From: Desulfovibrio sp.
GTDB taxonomy: Bacteria > Desulfobacterota > Desulfovibrionia > Desulfovibrionales > Desulfovibrionaceae
Reading direction: 5' to 3'
DNA: 5,475 nucleotides
NCBI GenBank assembly: GCA_003525525.1
Contig: DQED01000391.1
Span: 1-5,475 of the forward strand
A program made the position numbers and the translations under genes. How positions within the stretch are numbered: the first letter of the stretch is position 1; every line of letters starts with the position of its first letter. The notes beneath the pieces are model-generated. The model saw nothing but the letters and a program-made list of their open reading frames with translations. It ran no database searches and was not told where the DNA came from. Positions 1-5,475 of the stretch are shown one piece after another.

Positions 1-71
1 ACCGGGATTTGCGCGCTGGCCGCGCCCGCCATCGTGATGGCGAGCGCAGCGACAAGAGCCTTCATCTTCAT
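1..71 (-). CDS. virB5: Probable VirB5-family T4SS protein, N-terminal signal peptide only (runs off left edge)
   Basis: Only 23 complete codons lie inside the window. They read as a textbook secretion signal: a Lys-containing start (MKMK), a hydrophobic core of Ala, Leu, Val and Ile, then a signal peptidase I site ASA with Gln21-Ile-Pro following. The ATG at 71 lies 4 nt after the virB4 stop, with AGGTG (81-77) about 6 nt upstream; a second ATG two codons later (65-63) is a less well spaced alternative. An exported protein directly after virB4 is the normal place for VirB5, the minor pilus component found at the pilus tip in the Agrobacterium system, and the Q-I-P mature start fits members of that family. 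The assignment rests on position and signal peptide alone. Another periplasmic or lipoprotein-type T4SS component cannot be excluded, although no lipobox Cys is visible. Confidence 0.7.
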   Translation of the reverse strand, partial: MKMKALVAALAITMAGAASAQIP

Positions 72-75
72 GATT

Positions 76-2610
76 TCACCTTTCTTGCTGCTTGGAGGAC
101 GCCACCCGTGCCTTGCGGCGCTGGTGGAACACGGGAACCCACACTTCCGGGTCATCGCCGACTTCGGCGAGGATTTCATCGAGCAGTTCGACGTTATCGG
201 AGCTGCCCGACAAAATGGCGAGTTCATCGCCGAAGCCAATTACCGTGTTCCCGTCAGCGTCCTTAACGTCGCTCAGATCGAAGCGGCCGATCATCGACTG
301 ATGGCCTTGCTTCACCAGGAACATGCGGCTTTCTTCACCCATCGTCTTGATGATTTCAAACTCCGAGGGCGTGCATTTGAAGCCCTCGGTGTATTCGGTG
401 AAGTCCGCCTTCGGGTTAGGCAGGTAGATTTCCGTCGCCACCTGTTGCACCAGGGACGCGGCAATCTTCGACTTCAACATGCTGCTAGGCATTTGCGTAG
501 CGAACACGCCGAGGCCGTTTTGCTTGCGAATGGTCAATTGCTTGTCGCCCGCGAAGTCCGCGAACGCCTCGGCATCGACCCACTTCCAAGCCTCGTCCAT
601 GAAATAGACGAAGCGGCGGCCGTCGATGACCGAATCCATGCGATGCAGCAGGTACATGGAAATCGGCGTCCGCACGTCGTTGTTGTCCAGGAAGTGCGTG
701 CCGTCGAAGCCATAGTTCGCGTGCGTGGTGAAGTCGATGAGGTCGGTCGCGTTGTCCAGCACCCACCAGAACGGGCCACGCTTGCCGTGGCCGTCATCGA
801 CGCACCACCGCGCGAGGCGCTTCGCCACGCTGTTTTCGCGGTCTTCCTTGTCGGTGCCCTCGGTGATGTTCTGCAACACCACCGACAGCCGGCGAATCTC
901 CTTCGGCATCTTCATGACGGTTCGCACCGCATGACTGATGCGCGCATCGTCCGCCGTGGTGACGCGCTCGCCACCGGCCGACACCAGGACGCGAATCAGC
1001 TTCTCCAGGAACAGGATGTTCGTCTCGTTGGCTTCCATCTGGAACGGATTGAAGCCGGTTGGCTGGCCGTTCCTGACGGCCAGATACTTGCCGCCGATGG
1101 CGCGAATCAGCAGCTCCGCGCCGCGATCCTTGTCGAAGAACACCGTCGTGAAGCCGACAGGCGAGCGCGGCTTGTATTTCTGCGACTGGCACAGAAGCAT
1201 GTTCAGCAGCACCGTCTTACCCGCACCGGACTGGCCGATGACGCGGGTATTGCCGAGCACCTTCTTGTCGAAGGCGTCTTCGTCGCCCTTCGAGTAGTGG
1301 AAGTTGAAATACAGCGGCTGGCCCGAAGGCGTCTTGAACAGCGTCACGGCCTGCCCCCACGGGTTGCCGTCGCGTTTGCCGGCGCGGAAGTTGTGGAAGC
1401 TGCACAGGCCCGCAAAGTTCTTGCTGGTCAAGCCGGCCACGCGCGGCCGGTACGACCAATTGCACGGCAATTGCGCGTAGAAAGCCGAGTCGGTCGCCGT
1501 GGCGATCAAGGCGGACAGAAAACCCCTGTCCTGAATGATCGTCATGGCCGACGTGGTGTTGCGGCGCACCTTCTCGACCGTCTCGCCGAAGACCAGCAGC
1601 GAGTAGTGGTACTCGCCCATGACGAACTGACCTTGAATCAGCTCGTCAATGGCCTGCGTCATTTCCGCGATTTGCGTCGCGCTGCCGTCCTCGGCGTTCA
1701 TCAACTGGCGTTGCTGCCGCTCCAGGAAGTCCTTGCCATCGCGCTTGCTCATGAAGCTGAACGACTGCGTGATGACGTACTCGTAATCCTCGTACAGCAG
1801 GCCGTTCAAGATGCCCGGCTCGGTGTGCGCCGAGTAGTCCTTGAAGTCGATGCCCATCGCGTAGCGCGTCTTCGTCGGCGAGCGGATTTCGATAGTCTCC
1901 GCGCCCACGAACACCCAGGCCGTGCCCAGGTAAGCGTTCAGCGGCCCGGCCGGCACGCGCACCTTCTGCCACTCGCCGGACACCAGGAAGTTCAAGAACT
2001 CCAGCGCCTGCGAGCACACGATGCCGTTCTCGTCCTCATAGGTGCGCAGTTCCTCGATGCCGGTCTTCTCGTCGGTGCCGTAGCGGCGCATGCTGGCCTC
2101 GACCTGATAGGCGATGTCGTCCAGCTTGCGGATGGCCGCCTTCTGATCCTTGAGGATTTCATCGACGGTGCGCCGCGCCGACTTCGCCATCGCCTTGCCG
2201 ATCCGCGACGGATTCGGCCGGTAGATGACCGTCAGATACAGCTCGTTCGCCATCATGCGATAGCCCACGAAGCTGTCGTAATACTTGCGATCCAGCTCGC
2301 GGCAAAAGTCGTTGTCGTACACGCCCTTGAGCCTGTCCGACGTGCGGCGGCGGACGTTGTGCGTCCACAGCGCCACGTTGCTGGTAGCGATGGAGCGCAG
2401 CAGCGTGTTGAGCTGTTCCTTGCGCCGCAGAATCTCGTCCGGCTCTGCCGTCTCGAAGCTGATGCCGGCCACGCGCCACACGCGCAGGAAATCGCCCTGC
2501 GTCGTGACGATGGTGTTCGGCGACACATGGCTGCTGTACGGAATGAAGGGCGCAACCGCCCTTTCATTGTTCACTTGGTCAAAGTATTTAGGTTTTGGCA
2601 GGGCAGACAT
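76..2610 (-). CDS. virB4: VirB4-family conjugative transfer ATPase
   Basis: This 844-residue protein is the largest T4SS ATPase, which at the inner membrane drives pilus biogenesis and substrate transfer. The N-terminal half (about 1-430) is the VirB4/CagE-type region. The C-terminal half is a RecA-like motor: Walker A GQSGAGKT at 459-466 (Lys465, Thr466), Walker B VYFMDEAW at 668-675 (Asp672, Glu673), then a conserved FATQ at 703-706 and GEESRMFLVKQ at 758-768, both typical of the family. All motifs are intact and the length is normal for VirB4. No signal peptide is seen. The ATG at 2610 lies 9 nt after the virB3 stop and is preceded by a GA-rich Shine-Dalgarno (AGAGGG, 2620-2615), which overlaps the virB3 stop codon and suggests coupled translation. 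The gene ends 4 nt before the virB5 start. It is the third gene of the virB2-virB5 operon. Function is confident; relatives named TraE, TrwK or TrbE belong to the same family. Confidence 0.97.
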   Translation of the reverse strand: MSALPKPKYFDQVNNERAVAPFIPYSSHVSPNTIVTTQGDFLRVWRVAGISFETAEPDEILRRKEQLNTLLRSIATSNVALWTHNVRRRTSDRLKGVYDNDFCRELDRKYYDSFVGYRMMANELYLTVIYRPNPSRIGKAMAKSARRTVDEILKDQKAAIRKLDDIAYQVEASMRRYGTDEKTGIEELRTYEDENGIVCSQALEFLNFLVSGEWQKVRVPAGPLNAYLGTAWVFVGAETIEIRSPTKTRYAMGIDFKDYSAHTEPGILNGLLYEDYEYVITQSFSFMSKRDGKDFLERQQRQLMNAEDGSATQIAEMTQAIDELIQGQFVMGEYHYSLLVFGETVEKVRRNTTSAMTIIQDRGFLSALIATATDSAFYAQLPCNWSYRPRVAGLTSKNFAGLCSFHNFRAGKRDGNPWGQAVTLFKTPSGQPLYFNFHYSKGDEDAFDKKVLGNTRVIGQSGAGKTVLLNMLLCQSQKYKPRSPVGFTTVFFDKDRGAELLIRAIGGKYLAVRNGQPTGFNPFQMEANETNILFLEKLIRVLVSAGGERVTTADDARISHAVRTVMKMPKEIRRLSVVLQNITEGTDKEDRENSVAKRLARWCVDDGHGKRGPFWWVLDNATDLIDFTTHANYGFDGTHFLDNNDVRTPISMYLLHRMDSVIDGRRFVYFMDEAWKWVDAEAFADFAGDKQLTIRKQNGLGVFATQMPSSMLKSKIAASLVQQVATEIYLPNPKADFTEYTEGFKCTPSEFEIIKTMGEESRMFLVKQGHQSMIGRFDLSDVKDADGNTVIGFGDELAILSGSSDNVELLDEILAEVGDDPEVWVPVFHQRRKARVASSKQQER

Positions 2611-2619
2611 AAGTCCCTC

Positions 2620-2943
2620 TCACTTGCGTTTCGTGAAGGCAATCGGGCTGTAGGCCGATGCCTTCCAGAAGCGCCCGTTCTTGTTGCGGTTGATGACCCG
2701 GAACACGAATTTCAGGCCCAAGAGCCTGAATTGCTGATCGTCCGATTTGGCGATGATCCGCATCGTTATCACGATGGGAATCAGCGTGAAGGCGAACAGG
2801 ATCGTCGTCCACACGCTGATGAGAACCACCACCCCGCCGACCACTGCGAGCGGCACCAACGGGACGCCGAACAGCATGGCCGGCCGGGTGCAACCCTTGA
2901 ACAGCGGATCGCGCGGATCGAAGTCATCCATTGGTGCCGACAT
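2620..2943 (-). CDS. virB3: VirB3-family T4SS inner-membrane protein
   Basis: This 107-residue protein has the hallmark N-terminal VirB3/TrbD signature: an acidic start, then DPLFKGCTRPAML (12-24) and GVP (26-28). A long hydrophobic stretch follows (about 24-62), enough for one long or two closely spaced membrane segments, and then a basic cytoplasmic tail with the family-like KSDDQQFRLL (66-75). VirB3 is a small inner-membrane component that works closely with VirB4 in pilus assembly; in some systems the two are fused, but here they are separate genes 9 nt apart. The ATG at 2943 has a strong Shine-Dalgarno, GGAGGT, 6 nt upstream, placed in the 15-nt gap after virB2. An in-frame ATG four codons later is less well spaced. 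The size and order between virB2 and virB4 match the family. Confidence 0.95.
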   Translation of the reverse strand: MSAPMDDFDPRDPLFKGCTRPAMLFGVPLVPLAVVGGVVVLISVWTTILFAFTLIPIVITMRIIAKSDDQQFRLLGLKFVFRVINRNKNGRFWKASAYSPIAFTKRK

Positions 2944-2958
2944 CGCGTGACCTCCCGC

Positions 2959-3264
2959 TTAGGACAGGAGGTAGCGGGCCAGCTCGGCCGCGCCGCCGAT
3001 GAGCAGACCACCGGCCAGAATCTTGCCGACCTCGGCGATGTCGGCATGCTTGAACAGGAACTTGTAGCCCGCCCACATGATGGCGATGGTCACGGTCGTG
3101 ATGGACACGCCGCGCAGCACGGCCAGCACGTTGTCCATGAAGGTGTTCACCTTGTCCAGCCCGCCAGTCTGCGCGAGCGCCGGCTCGGCCGCGAACAGCG
3201 CGGCCATCACCAGGAAGCCGAGCATCACGGCCATGCGGTTGTTGGAAGTGGTAGCAGTCGTCAT
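2959..3264 (-). CDS. virB2: VirB2/TrbC-family major conjugative pilin precursor
   Basis: This 101-residue prepilin begins with a long signal peptide: a polar N-region, then a hydrophobic core at about 11-26, ending in a signal peptidase I site (PALA, 28-31). The predicted mature pilin (Gln32-Ser101) is 70 residues, the usual size for VirB2-type subunits. It has two hydrophobic helices (about 52-71 and 79-100) separated by a short polar loop with Lys72, His73 and Asp75, which is the standard pilin architecture. VirB2 is inserted in the inner membrane and polymerises into the conjugative pilus. I chose ATG 3264 because AGGAG (3277-3273) sits 8 nt upstream; a longer reading to 3336 would run through the leader and hide the signal peptide. 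It is the first gene of the virB2-virB5 operon, after a 165-bp gap carrying promoter-like signals. Whether the pilin is cyclised, as in RP4 and Agrobacterium, cannot be seen. Confidence 0.95.
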   Translation of the reverse strand: MTTATTSNNRMAVMLGFLVMAALFAAEPALAQTGGLDKVNTFMDNVLAVLRGVSITTVTIAIMWAGYKFLFKHADIAEVGKILAGGLLIGGAAELARYLLS

Positions 3265-3277
3265 TTCATTTGCTCCT
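3261..3277 (-). promoter_or_regulatory. virB2 ribosome binding site with a two-codon overlapping ORF
   Basis: AGGAG (3277-3273) is followed by two ATGs in different frames. The first (3269-3267) is only 3 nt away and reads ATG AAA TGA. The second (3264-3262) is 8 nt away and starts virB2. The stop of the mini-ORF overlaps the virB2 start as ATGA. The better spacing fixes the virB2 start. The mini-ORF may be chance or may tune initiation. Confidence 0.7.
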
Positions 3278-3283
3278 GAAGTG

Positions 3284-3321
3284 AAAGAAAAAGGTAGCCG
3301 GTAGGCCGGCCGGCAAGCCGG
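3284..3321 (-). terminator. Candidate terminator or attenuator in the virB2 leader
   Basis: On the minus strand, four CCGG words lie at 3321-3318, 3313-3310, 3309-3306 and 3301-3298, spaced 4, 0 and 4 nt, so the 24-bp block is nearly symmetric about its centre. In RNA, 3310-3306 can pair with 3301-3297 (five G-C pairs, loop CCUA), and UACC plus a U-rich run (UUUUUCUUU, 3292-3284) follows. That resembles an intrinsic terminator with a short stem and a 4-nt offset. An alternative hairpin pairs 3321-3318 with 3313-3310. The site lies between the putative promoter and the virB2 Shine-Dalgarno. It could end topoisomerase read-through, attenuate virB transcription, or be a protein-binding palindrome. 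The stem is short, so a strong terminator is doubtful. Confidence 0.4.
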
Positions 3322-3381
3322 TTGAAAAGCGTCCAATCTAGTTCATGCTGCAATGTTCTCCCCGTTATCCGTGCCTGCCGG

Positions 3382-3387
3382 ATTATA
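3382..3387 (-). promoter_or_regulatory. Putative -10 element of a virB2 operon promoter
   Basis: The minus strand carries a perfect sigma70 -10 hexamer, TATAAT, in the gap before virB2. At 17-nt spacing the -35 position reads TACTAT, a poor match to TTGACA, and it falls inside the adjacent inverted repeat. Transcription would start near 3375 and give a leader of about 110 nt. A weak -35 overlapped by a palindrome suits a regulated promoter, but this is inferred from sequence only. Confidence 0.5.
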
Positions 3388-3397
3388 CAACAGGCCG

Positions 3398-3420
3398 CGC
3401 CAAAATAGTATATTTTGGCG
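3398..3420. promoter_or_regulatory. Perfect 10-bp inverted repeat, candidate operator
   Basis: Arms CGCCAAAATA (3398-3407) and TATTTTGGCG (3411-3420) are exact reverse complements around a 3-nt GTA spacer, starting 10 nt downstream of the topoisomerase stop codon. On the minus strand no T-run follows, so it is not a good terminator for the topoisomerase gene. On the plus strand GAGCGTTTTT follows closely, but no plus-strand gene is there to end. Its overlap with the -35 position of the putative virB2 promoter favours an operator for a dimeric regulator. It does not resemble the IncP KorA or KorB operators. The regulator is not in this window. Confidence 0.55.
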
Positions 3421-3429
3421 AGCGTTTTT

Positions 3430-5475
3430 CTACTTTTTTGGCGTCTTGAGAACAAGCCGCGTGGGTGCCGCCGCACGCTTCACCGTCGCCTTGGCTGCGG
3501 GCTTCGCGCCCTTCGCCTGCTTCGGTACAGGCTTGCCGGCCTGATCGTCCATGATGACCTTGCAGCCGTCTTTGAAGCCGCTGCAACCCCACCAGTAGCC
3601 GTACTGGCCCTTGCGCCGATACATCGGCTTGCCGCACGAGGGGCAAGGGGCCGTCTTGATCGCCACCGGCTGGCCCTTCTCGTCGTCCAGGAAGGTCTTG
3701 CACTCATCGTTCGTGCAGAACCACGCGAACGCGCCCTTGATGGGCTTGCCGCTTTCCTTGTCCTTCTTCTGGAAGCGCCGCAGCGGCGAGCTGCATTTCG
3801 GGCACGGGTGAACCTTCGGTTCCACCGGCCGCCCCTTGTCGTCGTCCATGAACGTCTTGCAGTCGTCGGTCGGGCAGAACCACCCCAGGCCGCCCGCCTT
3901 CTTCTTGTACCGCCGCAGGGGCGTGGAGCACTTCGGGCACGGGTGTTCCTTGCGTTCCACCGGCTTGCCGTCCACGTCGTCCAGGAAGGTCTTGCACTCG
4001 TCGTTCGTGCAGTACCAGATCGGCAGCTTGCCGGGCTTCTGGTACTTGCGCAGCCCGGCGCTGCACTTCGGGCACGCGAAGCGCGGCTTGAAGTCGCCGC
4101 CCTGGGCGATGGCGTCCAGCTCGGCCTTCAACTGATCGTAAGCCGGGGCCACCACGTCCAGGTACTCGCGCTCGCCTTCGGCGATGCGGTCGAGCTGCGA
4201 TTCCAGCTCGCGCGTGAAAGCCAGCTCCATGAACTCGAAGCCGGCCTTCACCAGATGTTCCACCAGGATGGTGCCCGTCTCGGTCGGCACCAGATAACGC
4301 TTGTCTTCGACAAGGTAACCGCGCGCCATGATGTTGCCCATGATCGCGGGATAGGTCGCCGGTCGGCCGATGCCTTCGTCTTCCAGCTTCTTGATGAGAC
4401 TCGCTTTCGTGAAGCGCGGCGGTGCCTTCGTCACCTTGCGCAGCAGCTCGCCGCTGTCGGCCTGCTTCGCGCTGCCGACATCGAGCACCGGCACCTTGCC
4501 GGCGCTGTCCTCGGCCTCGTCGTCCGTCTTGTCTTCCACCGCGTCCTTCGCCGTCAGCACTCGCCATCCCTGTTCAATCAGGGTACGGCCCTTGGCCTTG
4601 AACTGGAACGGCTTCGCGCCATCGGTCGCTTCCAAGGTGACGCTGTTCACCTTGTAGCGGGCATCGGCCAGTTGCGAGGCAACCGTCCGCTTCCAGATGA
4701 GCGCATAGAGCTTGCGCTGATGCTCGTCCTCGCCGGCTTCCAGCACGTCGATATGGGCCGGCCTGATGGCCTCGTGCGCCTCTTGCGCGCCCGCCTTCGT
4801 CTTGAACTTGCGCGGCGCGTCCGGCAGCTTCCAGCCCTGCCCTTCGGCGTAGGCGCGCACCTCGGCGATGGCCTCGTCGCTGATGTTCACGCTGTCGGTG
4901 CGGATGTAGGTGATCGCGCCTTGCTCGAACAGCTTTTGCGCATCCTTCGCCGTCAGCTCGGGATCGCGCTTTAGCGTGACACTCGCGGCTTGCAGCATGA
5001 GCGAGGTCGAGAAGCACGACGGCGGCGCTTCGCGCGCCGTGTCGGTGCCGGAGTCCAGCACCTTGAACTGGCGGCAGCCTGCGGCCTGCTTCGCCAGGGC
5101 TTCATCGAGGACATAGGGCACGTCCTCGGTGATGAATGGCTTCGTGTCCCACTCCGCTTTCCACACGCCGCCGTCGAACTTCACCACCGCGCCGAAGTGG
5201 TTCGTCTTCTTGAACGCCACGATGCGGCGCTCCAGGTCAACGACCAGTCGCACGGCCACGCTTTGCACGCGGCCGGCCGACAGGTTTTGCCCGAGCATGT
5301 TCGACAGCAGCGGCGACACCAGATAGCCGACGATGCGATCCAGTGCCCGCCGCGCTTCCTGGGCCTGCACAAGATCGGCGTCGATCTTGCGCGCCTGCGA
5401 CAGTGCCGCCCGAATCGCCTTCTCGGTGATTTCATCGAACGTCACCCGTTCGTAGTCGCCTTCGTCCAGGCCGAG
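3430..5475 (-). CDS. Type IA DNA topoisomerase (TopA-like), N-terminus beyond right edge
   Basis: The frame is open to the window edge, giving 681 visible residues. Type IA enzymes cut one DNA strand through a 5'-phosphotyrosine and relax negative supercoils. Visible signatures in order are RVTFDEIT (10-17 of the visible part), LSAGRVQSVAVRLV (65-78), the active-site motif ITYIRTDS (catalytic Tyr190, codon 4908-4906; Arg192), EAHEAIRPA (232-240) and EDEGIGRPATYPAI (365-378). The TYxRTDS form and zinc-ribbon tail resemble TopA more than TopB. Four Cys4 zinc ribbons span about 468-638, followed by a Lys/Ala-rich basic tail. The catalytic TOPRIM domain, expected before RVTFDEIT, is missing only because the window ends. 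The GTG at 5445 is internal, since homology continues through the ten upstream codons, and is not the start. Its place just before virB2 suggests a plasmid or ICE enzyme tied to DNA transfer or replication rather than the housekeeping topA; that role is inferred. Confidence 0.94.
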   Translation of the reverse strand, partial: LGLDEGDYERVTFDEITEKAIRAALSQARKIDADLVQAQEARRALDRIVGYLVSPLLSNMLGQNLSAGRVQSVAVRLVVDLERRIVAFKKTNHFGAVVKFDGGVWKAEWDTKPFITEDVPYVLDEALAKQAAGCRQFKVLDSGTDTAREAPPSCFSTSLMLQAASVTLKRDPELTAKDAQKLFEQGAITYIRTDSVNISDEAIAEVRAYAEGQGWKLPDAPRKFKTKAGAQEAHEAIRPAHIDVLEAGEDEHQRKLYALIWKRTVASQLADARYKVNSVTLEATDGAKPFQFKAKGRTLIEQGWRVLTAKDAVEDKTDDEAEDSAGKVPVLDVGSAKQADSGELLRKVTKAPPRFTKASLIKKLEDEGIGRPATYPAIMGNIMARGYLVEDKRYLVPTETGTILVEHLVKAGFEFMELAFTRELESQLDRIAEGEREYLDVVAPAYDQLKAELDAIAQGGDFKPRFACPKCSAGLRKYQKPGKLPIWYCTNDECKTFLDDVDGKPVERKEHPCPKCSTPLRRYKKKAGGLGWFCPTDDCKTFMDDDKGRPVEPKVHPCPKCSSPLRRFQKKDKESGKPIKGAFAWFCTNDECKTFLDDEKGQPVAIKTAPCPSCGKPMYRRKGQYGYWWGCSGFKDGCKVIMDDQAGKPVPKQAKGAKPAAKATVKRAAAPTRLVLKTPKK
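3562..4074 (-). repeat. Four tandem zinc-ribbon modules in the topoisomerase C-terminus
   Basis: Each module has a CPxC pair and a second Cys pair. Module 1 spans 4074-3994 (CPKC, then CTNDEC), module 2 3939-3859 (CPKC, CPTDDC), module 3 3804-3700 (CPKC, CTNDEC, with 8 extra residues between the pairs) and module 4 3645-3562 (CPSC, then CSGFKDGC). The first Cys pairs are 45, 45 and 53 codons apart. Modules 1-3 share a linker of the type KTFxDDxxGxPV, and module 4 keeps a degenerate copy (KVIMDDQAGKPV). Zinc ribbons in type IA topoisomerases bind single-stranded DNA or partner proteins. All sixteen Cys are intact. Confidence 0.85.
3663..3718. repeat. 56-nt direct repeat copy (zinc ribbon 3), matching 3957-4012 and 3822-3877
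   Basis: This segment encodes the second Cys pair and linker of zinc ribbon 3. It matches 3957-4012 (zinc ribbon 1) at about 51 of 56 bases, including a 38-nt core (3681-3718 versus 3975-4012) with one mismatch. It matches 3822-3877 (zinc ribbon 2) at about 47 of 56. Counts are by eye. The similarity includes synonymous positions, pointing to fairly recent duplication or gene conversion. Confidence 0.75.

Noticed and set aside
34..3279. A 1081-codon open frame on the plus strand, antisense to virB2, virB3 and virB4
   Set aside because: virB2, virB3 and virB4 happen to be in the same reading phase, and this frame is codon-aligned with them on the opposite strand. Its stops would need sense codons TTA, CTA or TCA, which are rare in this GC-rich DNA, so a long open frame is expected. 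The product is Arg/His/Ala/Leu-rich with no recognisable domain, while the minus-strand frames carry clear T4SS motifs.
2959..3336. A longer virB2 start at 3336 (125 codons)
   Set aside because: The extra 24 residues are translated from the leader hairpins and Shine-Dalgarno region and would put a Pro/Arg-containing stretch ahead of a good signal peptide. The start at 3264 has AGGAG 8 nt upstream.
3398..3440. Palindrome 3398-3420 as the topoisomerase terminator
   Set aside because: On the minus strand the stem is followed by CGGCCTGTTG with no T-run. The T-rich side lies on the plus strand, where no gene ends.
3261..3476. A 71-codon minus-strand ORF ending in an ATGA overlap with the virB2 start
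   Set aside because: It starts inside the topoisomerase gene in another frame and runs through the palindrome, promoter and leader hairpins. The product has no recognisable domain and no Shine-Dalgarno was evident. Only the final ATG AAA TGA is of interest, and it is reported separately.
3415..4974. A 519-codon open frame on the plus strand, antisense to the topoisomerase gene
   Set aside because: Same codon-aligned antisense effect; it ends exactly where the topoisomerase uses a CTA Leu codon (in the sequence VTLKR). The composition is biased and no domain is visible.
3430..5445. GTG at 5445 as the true topoisomerase start
   Set aside because: The ten codons before it continue the conserved topoisomerase sequence (LGLDEGDYER leading into VTFDEIT), and the TOPRIM domain would be missing. 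The gene is cut by the window edge.
1..5475. CRISPR arrays, tRNA or rRNA genes, insertion sequences, oriT
   Set aside because: Coding sequence fills the window apart from 165 bp. I saw no spaced identical repeats, tRNA-like cloverleaf, transposase or nic-site-like motif next to a relaxase gene.

Overview
The window is a piece of a conjugation (type IV secretion, T4SS) module, and every gene I can support lies on the minus strand. Read in the direction of transcription, from the right edge to the left, it holds the 3' part of a TopA-like type IA DNA topoisomerase gene, a 165-bp intergenic region, virB2 (pilin), virB3, virB4 (ATPase) and the first codons of a probable virB5. The DNA is GC-rich, and the sense-strand codons TTA, CTA and TCA are almost absent. 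The gene order and protein types suggest a proteobacterial conjugative plasmid or integrative conjugative element. I cannot name the replicon from sequence alone. An environmental broad-host-range plasmid carrying a topoisomerase next to its virB-like genes is a plausible setting, but that is inference.

Layout. Positions 3430-5475 encode the topoisomerase. Its N-terminal TOPRIM part lies beyond the right edge; the catalytic tyrosine and four C-terminal zinc ribbons are inside. Positions 3265-3429 are the only sizeable non-coding stretch. They contain a perfect 10-bp inverted repeat, a consensus -10 hexamer, a symmetric CCGG cluster that can fold into hairpins followed by a T-rich run, and the virB2 ribosome binding site. 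Positions 2959-3264 are virB2, 2620-2943 virB3, 76-2610 virB4, and 1-71 the signal peptide of the next gene. The gaps from virB2 to virB5 are only 15, 9 and 4 nt, and each start has a Shine-Dalgarno sequence, so virB2-virB5 read as one operon.

How the parts work together. VirB2 is the exported pilin subunit, VirB3 a small inner-membrane partner, and VirB4 the ATPase that energises pilus assembly and substrate transfer. VirB5 is normally a minor, tip-associated pilus component. The topoisomerase probably acts on transferring or replicating plasmid DNA. The region before virB2 is the natural control point for pilus expression.

I see no previously undescribed system here. The points most worth a second look are the palindrome/promoter arrangement and the CCGG hairpin cluster before virB2, and the repeated zinc-ribbon modules of the topoisomerase.
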